Below are positions 17,037 to 25,566 of a stretch of DNA of 42,979 nucleotides, piece by piece. The DNA lies in the NCBI RefSeq assembly GCF_002284575.1, contig NZ_NPKJ01000028.1:1-42979 (forward strand). The letters are read 5' to 3'. Made by a program: the position numbers and the translations under genes. The notes beneath the pieces are model-generated. The model was not told where the DNA came from and did not search any database. It saw only the letters and a list, made by a program, of their open reading frames with translations. The first letter of the stretch is position 1. The number at the start of each line of letters is the position of its first letter. This DNA comes from Mesorhizobium temperatum (lineage in GTDB: Bacteria > Pseudomonadota > Alphaproteobacteria > Rhizobiales > Rhizobiaceae).

Positions 17037-17240
17037 CTCCCCCCTTGTGGGGGAGATGGCCGGCAGGCCAGAGGGGGCGCTGTCCCGCCGACGTTTCGAA
17101 AGATCGTGTCCGCAGCGGCGCTCGAAAAAAACAGGATCCCAGGGAGCTGCTCGTAAGGGGTAGGTTAAGCCCACGTTTGGCGATCCTTCGCGCCCCCCTC
17201 TGCCCTGCCGGGCATCTCCCCCACAAGGGGGGAGATCGGC
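17037..17240. repeat. Long inverted repeat element encoding PLVGEMPGRAEGG-like peptide
   Basis: The arms read ATCTCCCCCCTTGTGGGG at about 17037 and CCCCACAAGGGGGGAGAT at about 17219-17236. They continue inward into GGCCGGCAGGCCAGAGGGG and CCCCTCTGCCCTGCCGGGC. The element of about 200 bases lies between coaBC and the converging MFS gene and provides the last codons of the latter. It is a rhizobial intergenic repeat type. Confidence 0.8.
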
Positions 17241-18667
17241 AGCTTTGCCGGCCGGCCTGGCGGCCCGGAGATCCTCAGGGCTGCAAGGCATCCCAGAATC
17301 CCGAGCGGCACGAAAGCGAGGAACAGCCAGGTGGCGACATTTGCCGCCGCCTCACGGTTGAGGCCTTCGGAAAAACCGCTGGCGTTGGCGACGATGCCGG
17401 TCAGCGCGGCACCGACCGCATAGCCGATGCGCTGCATCGTCGGCACGGCGGCGGAGGCGATCGTTTGTTCGCCGTCCCTGGCCGATGCCACGATCACGCG
17501 TGTAATGAAGGCCCAGGCAATGCCGAAGCCGCCGCCCTGCAGCAAAGCGCAAAACAGGATCAGCGGAATGGAACCTGCCGGCACGGCGTAGGCGAAACCG
17601 GCGATGCCGGCCGCGATCATCAGTGCGCCGCCGGTGATGATCAGCCTCTCGCGTTCCGGCGGCGCATTGGCGACGAGGATCGACAGGATCGACCAGGCGA
17701 TCGATTCGGCGGCGATGATATAGCCGGTGGTCAGGATCGGAACGCCGTGCAGGCTGGTCAGAAGCAGCGGACCGTAGACGGCGAAGGAACAGGTGGCCAC
17801 CGAAAAGGCGGCGACCATGGTCATGCCTGCGCCGACCGGCGAACGCCATGAGAACAGCCGCGACGGGAACAGCCGCGAGCCCGGCTTCAGCGCGTCGATG
17901 CGGATGAACAGCGCAAGCCCGATCAGGCCGAGCGTAAGCAGCAGGGACGAGCGCAGCAGGGCAATGTCGACACCGGCCGTGGCGATCAAGACGACGCTGA
18001 CGGCCAGGCAGCCGAGCGCGGCAAAGGGGAACGGCGGCGCCGTTCCAGTGATCGCCCGGGGCCGGGTTGCCTCGGGCGTGTCGAGCACGATGAAGCTCGC
18101 CAGCGCCATGGCCGTGCCGCCGACCGTGAAGATACCGAAAGCCCAACGCCAGGAGAGCAACTCGGTCATCAACGCACTCAGCACCGGCCCGCTGAAAGCG
18201 GCGACGCCCCAGATCGCCGACATGACGCCGAAAAGCTGCGGCCAGATGGCGCGTGGAAACAGCCGCTCGACCGAGACGAAGGCCAGCGACACCAGCGCGC
18301 CGCCGCCAAACCCTTCGATCAGGCGCCCGGTCAGGAACAGCGGCATGGAGGGCGCGATGGCGCAGACCAGGGCGCCGGCCGCATAGAGCAGGGCGGCGAC
18401 CACCATATTGGTGCGCAGCGCGACATAGCTCACCAGCCGTCCGGCGGCAGCGCCGGCGACGATTGCGCCGAGCTCGTAGATCGCTAGCGACCAGCCGACC
18501 AGTTGAACGCCGGCGAGTTCGCCGACCATGGCCGGCATCACCGTTGCCACCATGGTTTCGTTGGTGGCGTGCAGCAGGATGCCGAGGCTGATGAAGCAGA
18601 AGCGCGCCAGATCGCCGCTCGCCCACAGCGCGCGCCAATTGACCCTGTTTGTGCTGGTTTCGGTCAC
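17165..18667 (-). CDS. MFS transporter, 14-helix drug-exporter-like
   Basis: The 500-aa protein is a major facilitator superfamily permease with about 13-14 hydrophobic segments. It is related to multidrug H+ antiporters: NETMVATVMPAMVGEL in helix 1 resembles the LDxTIVNVALP motif, and GGALVSLAFVSVERLFP lies after helix 4. The start is a GTG at 18667 with GGAGGG immediately upstream. About 24 C-terminal residues (PLVGEMPGRAEGG and what follows) come from the inverted repeat and are not part of the transporter fold. A MerR/SoxR-type dyad lies about 100 bases upstream. Substrate unknown. Confidence 0.88.
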   Translation of the reverse strand: MTETSTNRVNWRALWASGDLARFCFISLGILLHATNETMVATVMPAMVGELAGVQLVGWSLAIYELGAIVAGAAAGRLVSYVALRTNMVVAALLYAAGALVCAIAPSMPLFLTGRLIEGFGGGALVSLAFVSVERLFPRAIWPQLFGVMSAIWGVAAFSGPVLSALMTELLSWRWAFGIFTVGGTAMALASFIVLDTPEATRPRAITGTAPPFPFAALGCLAVSVVLIATAGVDIALLRSSLLLTLGLIGLALFIRIDALKPGSRLFPSRLFSWRSPVGAGMTMVAAFSVATCSFAVYGPLLLTSLHGVPILTTGYIIAAESIAWSILSILVANAPPERERLIITGGALMIAAGIAGFAYAVPAGSIPLILFCALLQGGGFGIAWAFITRVIVASARDGEQTIASAAVPTMQRIGYAVGAALTGIVANASGFSEGLNREAAANVATWLFLAFVPLGILGCLAALRISGPPGRPAKLPISPLVGEMPGRAEGGAKDRQTWA

Positions 18668-18756
18668 CCCGCCCTCCAGAACTTTCTTATACGCCGATTA
18701 AAAAAATGGTGGAGCGCTCTTCGTCTCCAAATGGGCACGCGGCGCTTCGGGGACGG

Positions 18757-18795
18757 GTTGTAAAACCTCAACCGCAGTTGAGCTCAAGCGGTTTT
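18757..18795 (-). promoter_or_regulatory. MerR/SoxR-type promoter dyad, or rightward hairpin terminator
   Basis: CTCAA-N6-TTGAG at 18767-18782 has the spacing of SoxR boxes. Read leftward, TTGAGC, a 19-base spacer and TACAAC flank it, the long spacer expected for MerR-family promoters, and point to the MFS gene. Read rightward, AACCGC..GCGGTTTTTTT also looks like an intrinsic terminator, but no gene enters from the left. Confidence 0.4.
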
Positions 18796-18964
18796 TTTGC
18801 GGGTGCGCTGAGATGCTGATGAACGCGGGAACTCAGGGTAATCGAAGATTGGCGATCATGGCGTCAGCGATGATCATCCTTTGGCATGCCGGTTTTCCAA
18901 AAATCATGCGGCGCGTAACAGTCCTATCCTGTCCCGCGCCGCATGCAGAGCTACGCTATGCCGC

Positions 18965-19438
18965 TTATTTGAACGAGTGGATCAGCTCCAGTGAGGTGAC
19001 GGCGACTGCCAGGTTGACGCCGGTCTGCGCCTGTACGTTGAGAGGCTGGAGCGAGAAGGCGCTGTTCAGTCCGCCGACCAGAAGGTTGGCGCCGCCGCCG
19101 GTCACCAGGCTGGCCTCGGCATTGACGCCATAATAGCTGCCGGCAAGATCGCCGGAATCACGATCGCGGGTGGCCGCCAGAACCGCCCATATCAATTCGC
19201 CCTGGTGCGTCCTGCCGACGTCGACGCCGAGCTTGGAAATGACCCCGGTATAGGCTTCGGGGGGACCGCCATGATGGGGGCGAAAGGTGCAGGCCACGCC
19301 CTTGTTGGATGTGACGATATAGCCGGTGCCGCCGTCGATGGTGCAGTCAAGTACGCCGAGCTCCAGCCTGCCCGCGCTGGCAGGGGCAGCGAGCACCGTG
19401 GCGGCGAGGGCGGCGGCACAGGCGAGTTTCTTGATCAT
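18965..19438 (-). CDS. DUF992 family secreted protein
   Basis: The 157-aa product has a Sec signal peptide (MIKKLACAAALAATVLAAPASA). It matches the DUF992 family by GRLELGVLDCTIDGG near the mature N terminus, VACTFRP, and GSYYGVNAEASLVTGGGANLLVGG near the centre. The two cysteines could form a disulfide. Members are periplasmic or outer-surface proteins of unknown function in Rhizobiales. ATG at 19438 is preferred because it starts the signal peptide and has AGGA upstream; a longer frame to 19483 is unlikely. Confidence 0.85.
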   Translation of the reverse strand: MIKKLACAAALAATVLAAPASAGRLELGVLDCTIDGGTGYIVTSNKGVACTFRPHHGGPPEAYTGVISKLGVDVGRTHQGELIWAVLAATRDRDSGDLAGSYYGVNAEASLVTGGGANLLVGGLNSAFSLQPLNVQAQTGVNLAVAVTSLELIHSFK

Positions 19439-19602
19439 GGGAGGGGTCCTTTTCGCGAATTGCCTTGAACAACGGCTGAACATCCCGAGCGTTCCGCCGA
19501 AAACCTGGCGCGATCAAGGCGAGCGTCAATGCACAGTCATTGAGGGTTTCGAAGGCATGCCAAACGGCAGGCCTGCCATAACAGGCCCAACGCCGCCGTC
19601 GG

Positions 19603-20448
19603 TCAGCCGGTGCTGGTGCGCGCCAGGCCGTCCTTGGCCGGCTGGTAGGTGGGGCTGAGGCGCACGGCCTCGCGGTAGGATTTTGCCGCCTTGGCCTTGT
19701 CGCCGCGCCGCTCGTAGATCAGCGCCTGGTTGGACCAGGCCTCGGCATTCTTGCCATCAAGCTTGATCGCCATGTTGATGTCGGCGAAGGCATTGTCCTC
19801 ATCGTTCATGGCGAGATAGGAGAGGCCGCGGCCATTGTAGGGTTCGGCGGCGTCCGGCGCCAGCGAGATGGCGGTCGAGAAATCCTCGATGGCGAAAGCG
19901 TGCTGGCTCTGGCTCTGATAGATCAGGCCGCGATTGTGATAGGCGCGCGCATCTGTCGTGTCGAGCTGGATCGCCTTCTGGAAATCGTTGAACGCTTCCT
20001 GGATGCGGCCGGCTTTGCGGTAGAGATTGCCGCGGCCGATATAGGCGGCGTCATAGTCGGGATTGATCTGGATCGAGCGGTTGTAGTCGGCAAGCGCGGC
20101 CGCCTGGTCGCCGAGGAAGCGCTGGATGAGAGCGCGGTTCGAATAGGCCTGGTAGAAATTCGGATTGAGCTGGATGGCGGTGTCGAAGTCCTTGAGCGCC
20201 GCCTGATACTGGCCGCCGCGGCCATAGGCGGAGCCGCGCACATTGTAGCCTTCGGGATCCTGGGGACTGCGCTGGATAACGGCCGACAGCGAGGAGATGT
20301 TCTCGGCCGACCCTTGTGCCTTGTCGATGTTGGTGAATTCGCCGGTCGGGGCTGTCTGGCAGCCGGCGAGCGCCAAGCCGGAAAGCAGGGCTGCCGTCAG
20401 GGCGAAGCCGCGCATTGCGGTTCTGCGCTTCACGCTTGTTGCATTCAT
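19603..20448 (-). CDS. TPR-repeat lipoprotein
   Basis: The 281-aa protein has an N-terminal lipoprotein signal with lipobox LALAGC, so the mature protein should be lipid-anchored at Cys29. From about residue 60 to the end it consists of six or seven tetratricopeptide repeats of 34 residues (for example YNVRGSAYGRGGQYQAALKD, AYSNRALIQRFLGDQAAALA). These form a helical scaffold for protein contacts. Partner and role are unknown; such proteins are conserved single genes in Rhizobiales. An AGGA lies ten bases before the ATG at 20448; an internal ATG at 20415 is possible. Confidence 0.85.
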   Translation of the reverse strand: MNATSVKRRTAMRGFALTAALLSGLALAGCQTAPTGEFTNIDKAQGSAENISSLSAVIQRSPQDPEGYNVRGSAYGRGGQYQAALKDFDTAIQLNPNFYQAYSNRALIQRFLGDQAAALADYNRSIQINPDYDAAYIGRGNLYRKAGRIQEAFNDFQKAIQLDTTDARAYHNRGLIYQSQSQHAFAIEDFSTAISLAPDAAEPYNGRGLSYLAMNDEDNAFADINMAIKLDGKNAEAWSNQALIYERRGDKAKAAKSYREAVRLSPTYQPAKDGLARTSTG

Positions 20449-20598
20449 GTCTGCTCTGTCCTCACTGCCCGCCGCGCCGTCAGGTCTGTTCCCTCTCCGA
20501 ACCGGCCCTCTCCGAACTGGTCGAATTCAACAAAAAGGTGGCGGCGATTACGCATCGCGCCACCCTGGGTATCCTTCGAAAAGGACGAAAAATTGGCG

Positions 20599-20871
20599 TC
20601 AGAACCGCGGCGGACGCGGAGCACCTGCACCAGCAGCACCAGCCGCCACCGGGCGCGGCGTCATCGGCAGCAGACCCTCGCGCTGAGCGCGCTTACGGGC
20701 CAGCTTGCGGGCGCGGCGAACGGCTTCCGCCTTTTCGCGGGCGCGCTTCTCGGACGGCTTCTCATAATGTCCGCGCATCTTCATTTCGCGGAAGATGCCT
20801 TCGCGCTGCATCTTTTTCTTGAGCGCGCGAAGCGCCTGATCAACATTGTTGTCGCGGACGAGTACCTGCAC
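20599..20871 (-). CDS. rpsU: 30S ribosomal protein S21
   Basis: S21 binds the 30S platform near the anti-Shine-Dalgarno region. The product begins [20 protein letters not shown], as in rhizobial S21, and continues with the basic [20 protein letters not shown] segment. A low-complexity Pro/Ala/Gly tail makes it 90 aa, longer than the 70-aa E. coli protein. The GTG at 20871 is taken as start because AGGA lies six bases before it; the TTG two codons upstream is too close to that site. A promoter and a strong hairpin terminator lie upstream, see 21000-21082. Confidence 0.95.
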   Translation of the reverse strand: MQVLVRDNNVDQALRALKKKMQREGIFREMKMRGHYEKPSEKRAREKAEAVRRARKLARKRAQREGLLPMTPRPVAAGAAGAGAPRPPRF

Positions 20872-21276
20872 GGGCAATCCTGTCTTTCGGGTTTGTTAAC
20901 AACAGGCAAGTGGCCATAGTCGCTTGCCTCCGCGGCGGTCTACACCACGAATTGTGGCGGCTGATAGCAGAATCACGCCGCTCTGTCCACTGCCGAAACG
21001 AAAAACCCGCCTCGGCGGCGGGTCGTCGGCGCAAATCAGTACCATGCGCAAATCAATAGCATAACTGCCGTCAGAAAGCAAGGAATTACGACCTCTGGTA
21101 GTAGATTTGCCTTCTCGGGGCCTCCGCGCCGATGAGAGCGATCGTTGGCGTTTTCTTCGCCACCGATAAATTCTGGCTGCCCCAATCCGGCAGAACGCTC
21201 CGCCCGGCTCTATCGACGAAGGAACCAACCTCGTTCCCCAATGTTGTTGCGGCGAAACAAGTACAGGGGAAAACCG
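20872..21276. other. Intergenic region between rpsU and the DUF892 gene
   Basis: About 405 bases. It holds a minus-strand promoter and terminator (21000-21082) upstream of rpsU. The plus-strand gene at 21277 is preceded by CAGGGGAAAACC. No other supported gene; short frames here are not protein-like. Confidence 0.5.
21000..21082 (-). promoter_or_regulatory. rpsU upstream promoter followed by hairpin terminator (possible attenuator or small RNA)
   Basis: On the minus strand, CTTGCT (21082-21077), a 17-base spacer and CTATTG (21059-21054) match the rhizobial CTTGAC/CTATAT consensus reasonably. About 30 bases downstream, ACCCGCC/GGCGGGT (21023-21005) followed by TTTTT is a strong intrinsic terminator. 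rpsU begins 130 bases further on. Confidence 0.5.
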
Positions 21277-21786
21277 ATGTCAGGCACCCGTGAATGGCTC
21301 GTTCAATGGCTCAAGGATGCGCATGCGATGGAGGAGCAGGCCGAAACCATGCTGAACGGCCAGCTCAATCGGCTGGCGAGTTATCCCGAGCTCAGCGAGC
21401 GCATCAGGCTGCACCTCGATGAGACGAGGGGACACGCCGCGCGCCTCGGAACATGCCTGGAAAGATTGGGCGAAGATACATCCGCGCTGAAGGACGCCGG
21501 CGGCAAGCTGCTGGCGATGGCGCAGTCCCTAAGCGGCGTCTTCGCCGACGACGAGGTGATGAAAGGCTCACTGGCGAGCTACACCTTTGAGCATATGGAG
21601 ATCGCCTCCTACACGATCCTCATCGCAACCGCCGAGTCCCTCGGCGAAACGGAGATCGTCCGGGCCTGCGAACAAAATCTGCGTGAAGAGGAGGCGATGG
21701 CCGAGTGGCTGAAAAACAAGCTGCCCGCGACTACGCAGCAGTTCCTGGCTCGCTCGGCGTCGGACAGCGACAATGCCAAACGATGA
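21277..21786 (+). CDS. Ferritin-like DUF892 (YciF-type) protein
   Basis: The 169-aa protein belongs to the DUF892 family of ferritin-like four-helix bundles. It carries the typical EWLVQWLKDAHAMEEQAETM start and carboxylate and histidine ligands spread over the helices (EEQ near 19-21, HLDETRGH, FEHMEIASY, CEQNLREEEAMA). Family members bind a di-iron centre and are often induced by stress; an enzymatic activity is not established. ATG at 21277 has CAGGGGA upstream. Its end overlaps the following membrane gene by 14 bases, so the two are probably co-translated. Confidence 0.88.
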   Translation: MSGTREWLVQWLKDAHAMEEQAETMLNGQLNRLASYPELSERIRLHLDETRGHAARLGTCLERLGEDTSALKDAGGKLLAMAQSLSGVFADDEVMKGSLASYTFEHMEIASYTILIATAESLGETEIVRACEQNLREEEAMAEWLKNKLPATTQQFLARSASDSDNAKR

Positions 21787-22219
21787 GGACAGCAGGCCGG
21801 CGAGCAACGTGAAGCGACGACCTTCGGTCTGGCGGGCTTACAGCTATGCCTGGATTACCCTCGGCTTCTTCATCATTTCGCTTGTCGGCCACTGGGTTTT
21901 CGGCTGGTTCGCCTATCTCGACGAGCAGCGAGCGCTTGGCCAACCGCCCGAGTTCGGCGGCTATCTGATCGAGATGAGCCGCGACACGCTCGAGAACTGG
22001 CAGTCGGAATTCCTGCAGCTGCTCTGGCAGGTCGGTGGCCTGGCGTTCCTGCTCTTCGTCGGATCGCCGCAATCGAAGGAGAGTACCGACCGGATGGAGG
22101 CCAAGATCGACGCGCTTCTCAGGCTTGTCGATCCGAAGAAAGGCAAGGAGGCGATTCGCGATCTGGACCTGCAGTATGAAGGCCGCCACACCGACGAGCC
22201 GCACACCCACCGGAACTAA
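21773..22219 (+). CDS. DUF6766-like membrane protein
   Basis: The 148-aa protein has two transmembrane segments. The first is at about residues 27-46 (AWITLGFFIISLVGHWVFGW), the second near 82-97 (LLWQVGGLAFLLFVGS). Between them lies the conserved FAYLDEQRALGQPP and NWQSEFLQL region that I associate with the DUF6766 family. A charged cytoplasmic tail ends in HTDEPHTHRN. Function unknown. Overlap with the DUF892 gene suggests a joint stress-related role; that is inference. Confidence 0.75.
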   Translation: MPNDEDSRPASNVKRRPSVWRAYSYAWITLGFFIISLVGHWVFGWFAYLDEQRALGQPPEFGGYLIEMSRDTLENWQSEFLQLLWQVGGLAFLLFVGSPQSKESTDRMEAKIDALLRLVDPKKGKEAIRDLDLQYEGRHTDEPHTHRN

Positions 22220-22283
22220 GCCGGGAAACATGGCCGGGAGCCGATCGTCGCTTCGAGCTGTTCGATGCTGCTACACCAGATCG

Positions 22284-22673
22284 CTATGATGCCGTGGCCA
22301 AATGAAGCCGCTCGAAATCCTCGAAGAACTCGCCGTAGTCGCAGGTTATTTCCTCGCCAGCCGCTATGTCGCGGATCGCGGTTGCCCCGCCATACTGCGA
22401 AAAATCCGTGTTCGGCCTTTCGGCGTGGTTCATGAAGCGGCCATTGTCGACTTCATAGACCATGAATCCGGGCCGGTCCGGGCTTGGATAGGCATATCTG
22501 TCGAGCAATTCCCTGAGGTGGGTCGGCGCGGCCCCATATTTTTCCATCGGGATCAGCCGGTCGAAATCCGGATCGAGCTGCCAGATCGACGCTCCCTTCC
22601 TGATCGGCTCGGCGGCGAACACGCCGACGCCCTCGATTGCGCTAGCAGCGATGTAGGTCCTGATCAGCAGCAT
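22284..22673 (-). CDS. SET-domain protein
   Basis: This 129-aa protein is essentially a bare SET domain, the fold of SAM-dependent protein lysine methyltransferases. It begins with the GVGVFAAEPIRKG strand and carries FMNHAERPNTDF (the NHxxxPN SAM motif, about residues 80-91) and GEEITCDYGEFF (about 106-117) with the catalytic tyrosine. Bacterial one-domain SET proteins are common in Rhizobiales, and their substrates are mostly unknown. It stands alone between converging and co-directional genes. Confidence 0.85.
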   Translation of the reverse strand: MLLIRTYIAASAIEGVGVFAAEPIRKGASIWQLDPDFDRLIPMEKYGAAPTHLRELLDRYAYPSPDRPGFMVYEVDNGRFMNHAERPNTDFSQYGGATAIRDIAAGEEITCDYGEFFEDFERLHLATAS

Positions 22674-22782
22674 GTTTTAGGCCCGTCTTCGAACAGAAGT
22701 GTCCGAAGAAATTACCAAATCGCGCTGGAAAGCAAGACCGCTTTTGCGACATTGCGGCTCGCTCGCCCACGCGGGAAACGCC

Positions 22783-23553
22783 TCAGGTTCGGTTGATCGA
22801 GACACCGCCATCGGCAAACAGCGCCGCGCCGGTGGTGAAGCTCGATGCATCCGAAGCCAGATAGAGCGCCGAGCGGGCGATCTCTTCCGGCTGCGCCATC
22901 CGCTTCAGGGCATGAAGGCCTTCGACGAAGGCCAGCACCTCGGGACCGGCGCCCGGGGCATTGGTGATGCTGGCGGGCGTGTCGGTGCCGCCCGGCAGAA
23001 GTGCGTTGACCCGCACGCCTTTGGCGCCGTATTCGGCGGCAAGCACCTGCGTCAATCCGATCAGCCCGGCCTTGCTTGCGGCATAGCTGGTCATGCCGGG
23101 CATGCCGACAGTATGGCCGACGAAGGTAGAGGTGAAGATCAGCGATCCGCCGCCGCGTTCGACCATCGCCGGCACCTGATATTTGGCGCCGAGGAAGGCG
23201 CTGGTCAGGTTGGTGTCGAGCGTCTCTTGCCAGCCCTCCAGCGACAGCTCCGAAATCGGACCCATCTTGCCGACCGATCCGGCGTTGTTGAAGGCGATAT
23301 CCAGCCCGCCGAATTTCTCGACCGCCAGCTCGACAAGGGCTCTGGCATAGGCTTCGTCGCGAACGTCGCCGGCAAGAGCAATGGCCGTGCCGTCGGCCTC
23401 CTCGATTTCCGCGACGAGCGCGTCCAGCTCTGCCTGGCGACGGGCAGCGACGACCACCTTGGCGCCTTCCTCGCCAAAGAGTTTTGCCGTGGCGCGGCCG
23501 ATCCCGGAACTGGCGCCGGTGACGAGGGCGACCTTGTTGGCGAGTGCGAGCAT
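22783..23553 (-). CDS. Short-chain dehydrogenase/reductase (SDR)
   Basis: A classical SDR of 256 aa using NAD(P)H. The cofactor motif TGASSGIG is at residues 12-19, NNAG near 87-90, and the YAASK catalytic pair about residues 150-154. It has an ARR after the second strand, which favours NADP(H). The C-terminal ALFADGGVSINRT is usual for the family. ATG at 23553 is preferred because AAGGA lies eight bases before it; the ATG nine bases upstream is too close. The substrate cannot be deduced. Confidence 0.88.
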   Translation of the reverse strand: MLALANKVALVTGASSGIGRATAKLFGEEGAKVVVAARRQAELDALVAEIEEADGTAIALAGDVRDEAYARALVELAVEKFGGLDIAFNNAGSVGKMGPISELSLEGWQETLDTNLTSAFLGAKYQVPAMVERGGGSLIFTSTFVGHTVGMPGMTSYAASKAGLIGLTQVLAAEYGAKGVRVNALLPGGTDTPASITNAPGAGPEVLAFVEGLHALKRMAQPEEIARSALYLASDASSFTTGAALFADGGVSINRT

Positions 23554-23856
23554 TTTTTGCATCCTTTTTCGCGCCAGCTTGCGCCGGCAATCGGATGCTT
23601 GGTCGCAGGTCGAGGCGGCGCGAGCCACCCGATACCTGCGAAGGCGTCCGGGATCGTTCGGCTCGTCGCTTCGACAGGTCTTTTTTGTCGCGGCGCAAAA
23701 CGGCAAGCGCCGTCGCAAACAGCGCAAGGCTGGCAGCGCGGTTTCGCTAGTGATACACCTCGCGCGCCGAGGCTGACTGACTGCCCGGCCGCAATCCGCT
23801 ACAGCGCCGCGCGCCCTCTTGGACGCGCAAAGGACGCCGTAGCACTTTGATTTGCG

Positions 23857-23899
23857 CATGATCCTTCCGAAAATCGATTCCGATTTTCGGGGTCATGCG
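23857..23899. repeat. Rhizobial palindrome just upstream of soxB
   Basis: A strong dyad with ends GCATGATCC and GGGTCATGC, and inner arms CCGAAAATCG/CGATTTTCGG. It belongs to the CCGAAAA/TTTTCGG family and includes an in-frame ATG at 23895 that could be mistaken for the soxB start. Confidence 0.75.
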
Positions 23900-23924
23900 A
23901 GACCTTTGGCGCGAGGCTGGAACG

Positions 23925-25178
23925 TTGAAGAAATACTCGGTATTCGCCATCGCCCGCGAGGCCATGCGCGGCCACAAGGGCTGGGAGGAGCAGTGGTCTT
24001 CGCCAGAGCCGAAGAAGGACTACGACGTCATCATCGTCGGCGCCGGCGGCCATGGCCTGGCCACCGCCTATTATCTCGCCACGGTGCACGGCATCACCAA
24101 TGTCGCGGTGCTGGAAAAGGGCTGGCTCGGCGGCGGCAACACCGGCCGCAACACCACCATCATCCGCTCCAACTATCTCTATGACGAGAGCGCCGGCATC
24201 TACGACCATGCGCTGAAGCTCTGGGACGGGCTCAGCCAGGAGCTCAACTACAACGTCATGTATTCGCCGCGCGGCGTCATGATGCTGGCGCACAATGTCC
24301 ACGACATCCAGGTGCTGAAACGCCACGTCCATGCCAACCGTCTGAACGGCATCGACAATGAATGGCTGACGCCGGAAGCCGCCAAGGAATTCTGCCCGCC
24401 GCTCAACATTTCGCGCGATGCCCGCTATCCGGTGATGGGTGCCACCCTGCAGCGTCGCGGCGGCACCGCGCGTCACGATGCCGTTGCCTGGGGCTATGCG
24501 CGCGGCGCTTCGGCGCGCGGCGTCCACATCATCCAGAATTGCGAGGTCACCGGCGTCAAGCGGGCGCCGAACGGCGCGGTCACCGGCGTCGAGACGACGC
24601 GCGGCTTCATCGGCGCCAGGAAGGTCGGCGTGGTGGCCGCCGGGCATTCGTCCGTCATCATGAACATGGCCGGCGTGCGCATGCCGCTGGAAAGCTATCC
24701 GCTGCAGGCGCTGGTGTCGGAGCCGGTCAAGCCGGTATTCCCATGCGTGGTGATGTCGAACACCGTGCATGCCTATATCTCGCAGTCCGACAAGGGCGAA
24801 CTGGTCATCGGCGCCGGCACCGACCAGTATGTCTCCTATTCGCAGACCGGCGGCCTGCACGTTCTCCAGCACACGCTTGACGCCATCTGCGAGATGTTCC
24901 CGATGTTCACGCGCATGAAAATGCTGCGCTCGTGGGGCGGCATCGTCGACGTGACGCCCGATCGCTCGCCGATCCTGGCCAAGACGCCGGTGCCCGGCCT
25001 CTTTGTCAATTGCGGCTGGGGCACCGGCGGCTTCAAGGCGACGCCGGGCTCGGGCCATGTCTTTGCCCACACCATCGCCAGGGACGATCCGCACCCGATC
25101 AACGCGCCCTTCACCATCGAGCGCTTCCGCACCGGCCGACTCATCGACGAGGCGGCAGCGGCAGCGGTGGCACACTGA
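23925..25178 (+). CDS. soxB: Sarcosine oxidase subunit beta
   Basis: The beta subunit of heterotetrameric sarcosine oxidase oxidises sarcosine to glycine, using non-covalent FAD and covalent FMN. The 417-aa form begins [20 protein letters not shown], has the FAD dinucleotide fold [17 protein letters not shown] at about residues 34-50, and [12 protein letters not shown] (about 179-190), the region of the FMN-linked histidine. [14 protein letters not shown] near the C terminus is also typical. The TTG at 23925 is chosen: the family N terminus starts there and GAGG lies eight bases upstream. The ATG at 23895 sits in a palindrome. Confidence 0.95.
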   Translation: MKKYSVFAIAREAMRGHKGWEEQWSSPEPKKDYDVIIVGAGGHGLATAYYLATVHGITNVAVLEKGWLGGGNTGRNTTIIRSNYLYDESAGIYDHALKLWDGLSQELNYNVMYSPRGVMMLAHNVHDIQVLKRHVHANRLNGIDNEWLTPEAAKEFCPPLNISRDARYPVMGATLQRRGGTARHDAVAWGYARGASARGVHIIQNCEVTGVKRAPNGAVTGVETTRGFIGARKVGVVAAGHSSVIMNMAGVRMPLESYPLQALVSEPVKPVFPCVVMSNTVHAYISQSDKGELVIGAGTDQYVSYSQTGGLHVLQHTLDAICEMFPMFTRMKMLRSWGGIVDVTPDRSPILAKTPVPGLFVNCGWGTGGFKATPGSGHVFAHTIARDDPHPINAPFTIERFRTGRLIDEAAAAAVAH

Positions 25179-25261
25179 TGATGGCCGAGATGGCTGTCGC
25201 CATGGGTCAGCGGCTTTGCGATCAACCGGCCGGCGCCCGCGTCGGCCACAGCGAATTGTAG
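25178..25261 (+). CDS. Candidate 27-codon ORF linking soxB and soxD
   Basis: ATG at 25178 overlaps the soxB stop (TGATG). The frame runs 27 codons ([20 protein letters not shown] and seven more) and ends with TAG one base before the AGGAACAACC site of soxD. It would carry ribosomes across the 91-base gap. No homologue is recognised, and it may be no more than a chance open frame. Confidence 0.2.
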   Translation: MMAEMAVAMGQRLCDQPAGARVGHSEL

Positions 25262-25269
25262 GAACAACC

Positions 25270-25566
25270 ATGCTTCTCATCCGCTGCCCCTATTGCGAGG
25301 AAGAGCGTCCGGAACTCGAATTCCGCAACGCCGGCGAGGCGCATATTGCACGTTCGGCGGATATGGCCGCGACAAGCGATGACGACTTCGAAAAGTTCTT
25401 CTTCATCCGCTCGAACCCCAAAGGCATCATTTATGAGCGCTGGCGGCACATGCATGGCTGCGCGCGGTTCTTCAATGCCGTGCGCGACACCGTCAGCGAC
25501 AGGTTCCTGATGACCTACAAGGCCGGCGAGCCCAAGCCCGCGAAGCTGCCGGGAGCCGCCAAATGA
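25270..25566 (+). CDS. soxD: Sarcosine oxidase subunit delta
   Basis: The delta subunit is a small zinc-binding structural part of the tetrameric sarcosine oxidase. The 98-aa sequence has CPYC at residues 6-9 and a WRHMHGCARFFN segment near 57-68, supplying the further ligands, and NPKGIIYERW, which is highly typical. AGGA precedes the ATG. Its stop overlaps the soxA start (ATGA). Confidence 0.95.
   Translation: MLLIRCPYCEEERPELEFRNAGEAHIARSADMAATSDDDFEKFFFIRSNPKGIIYERWRHMHGCARFFNAVRDTVSDRFLMTYKAGEPKPAKLPGAAK

Noticed and set aside
18813..19133. Plus-strand frame opposite the DUF992 gene
   Set aside because: It overlaps the conserved DUF992 coding sequence in antisense, with no initiation site or domain.
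20896..21228. Minus-strand frame of 110 codons upstream of rpsU
   Set aside because: It runs through the terminator hairpin and promoter without a family match; the composition looks non-coding.
22712..23698. Long minus-strand frame of 328 codons overlapping the SDR gene
   Set aside because: It is the same strand in another frame, Arg-rich, and lacks the SDR motifs found in the true frame.
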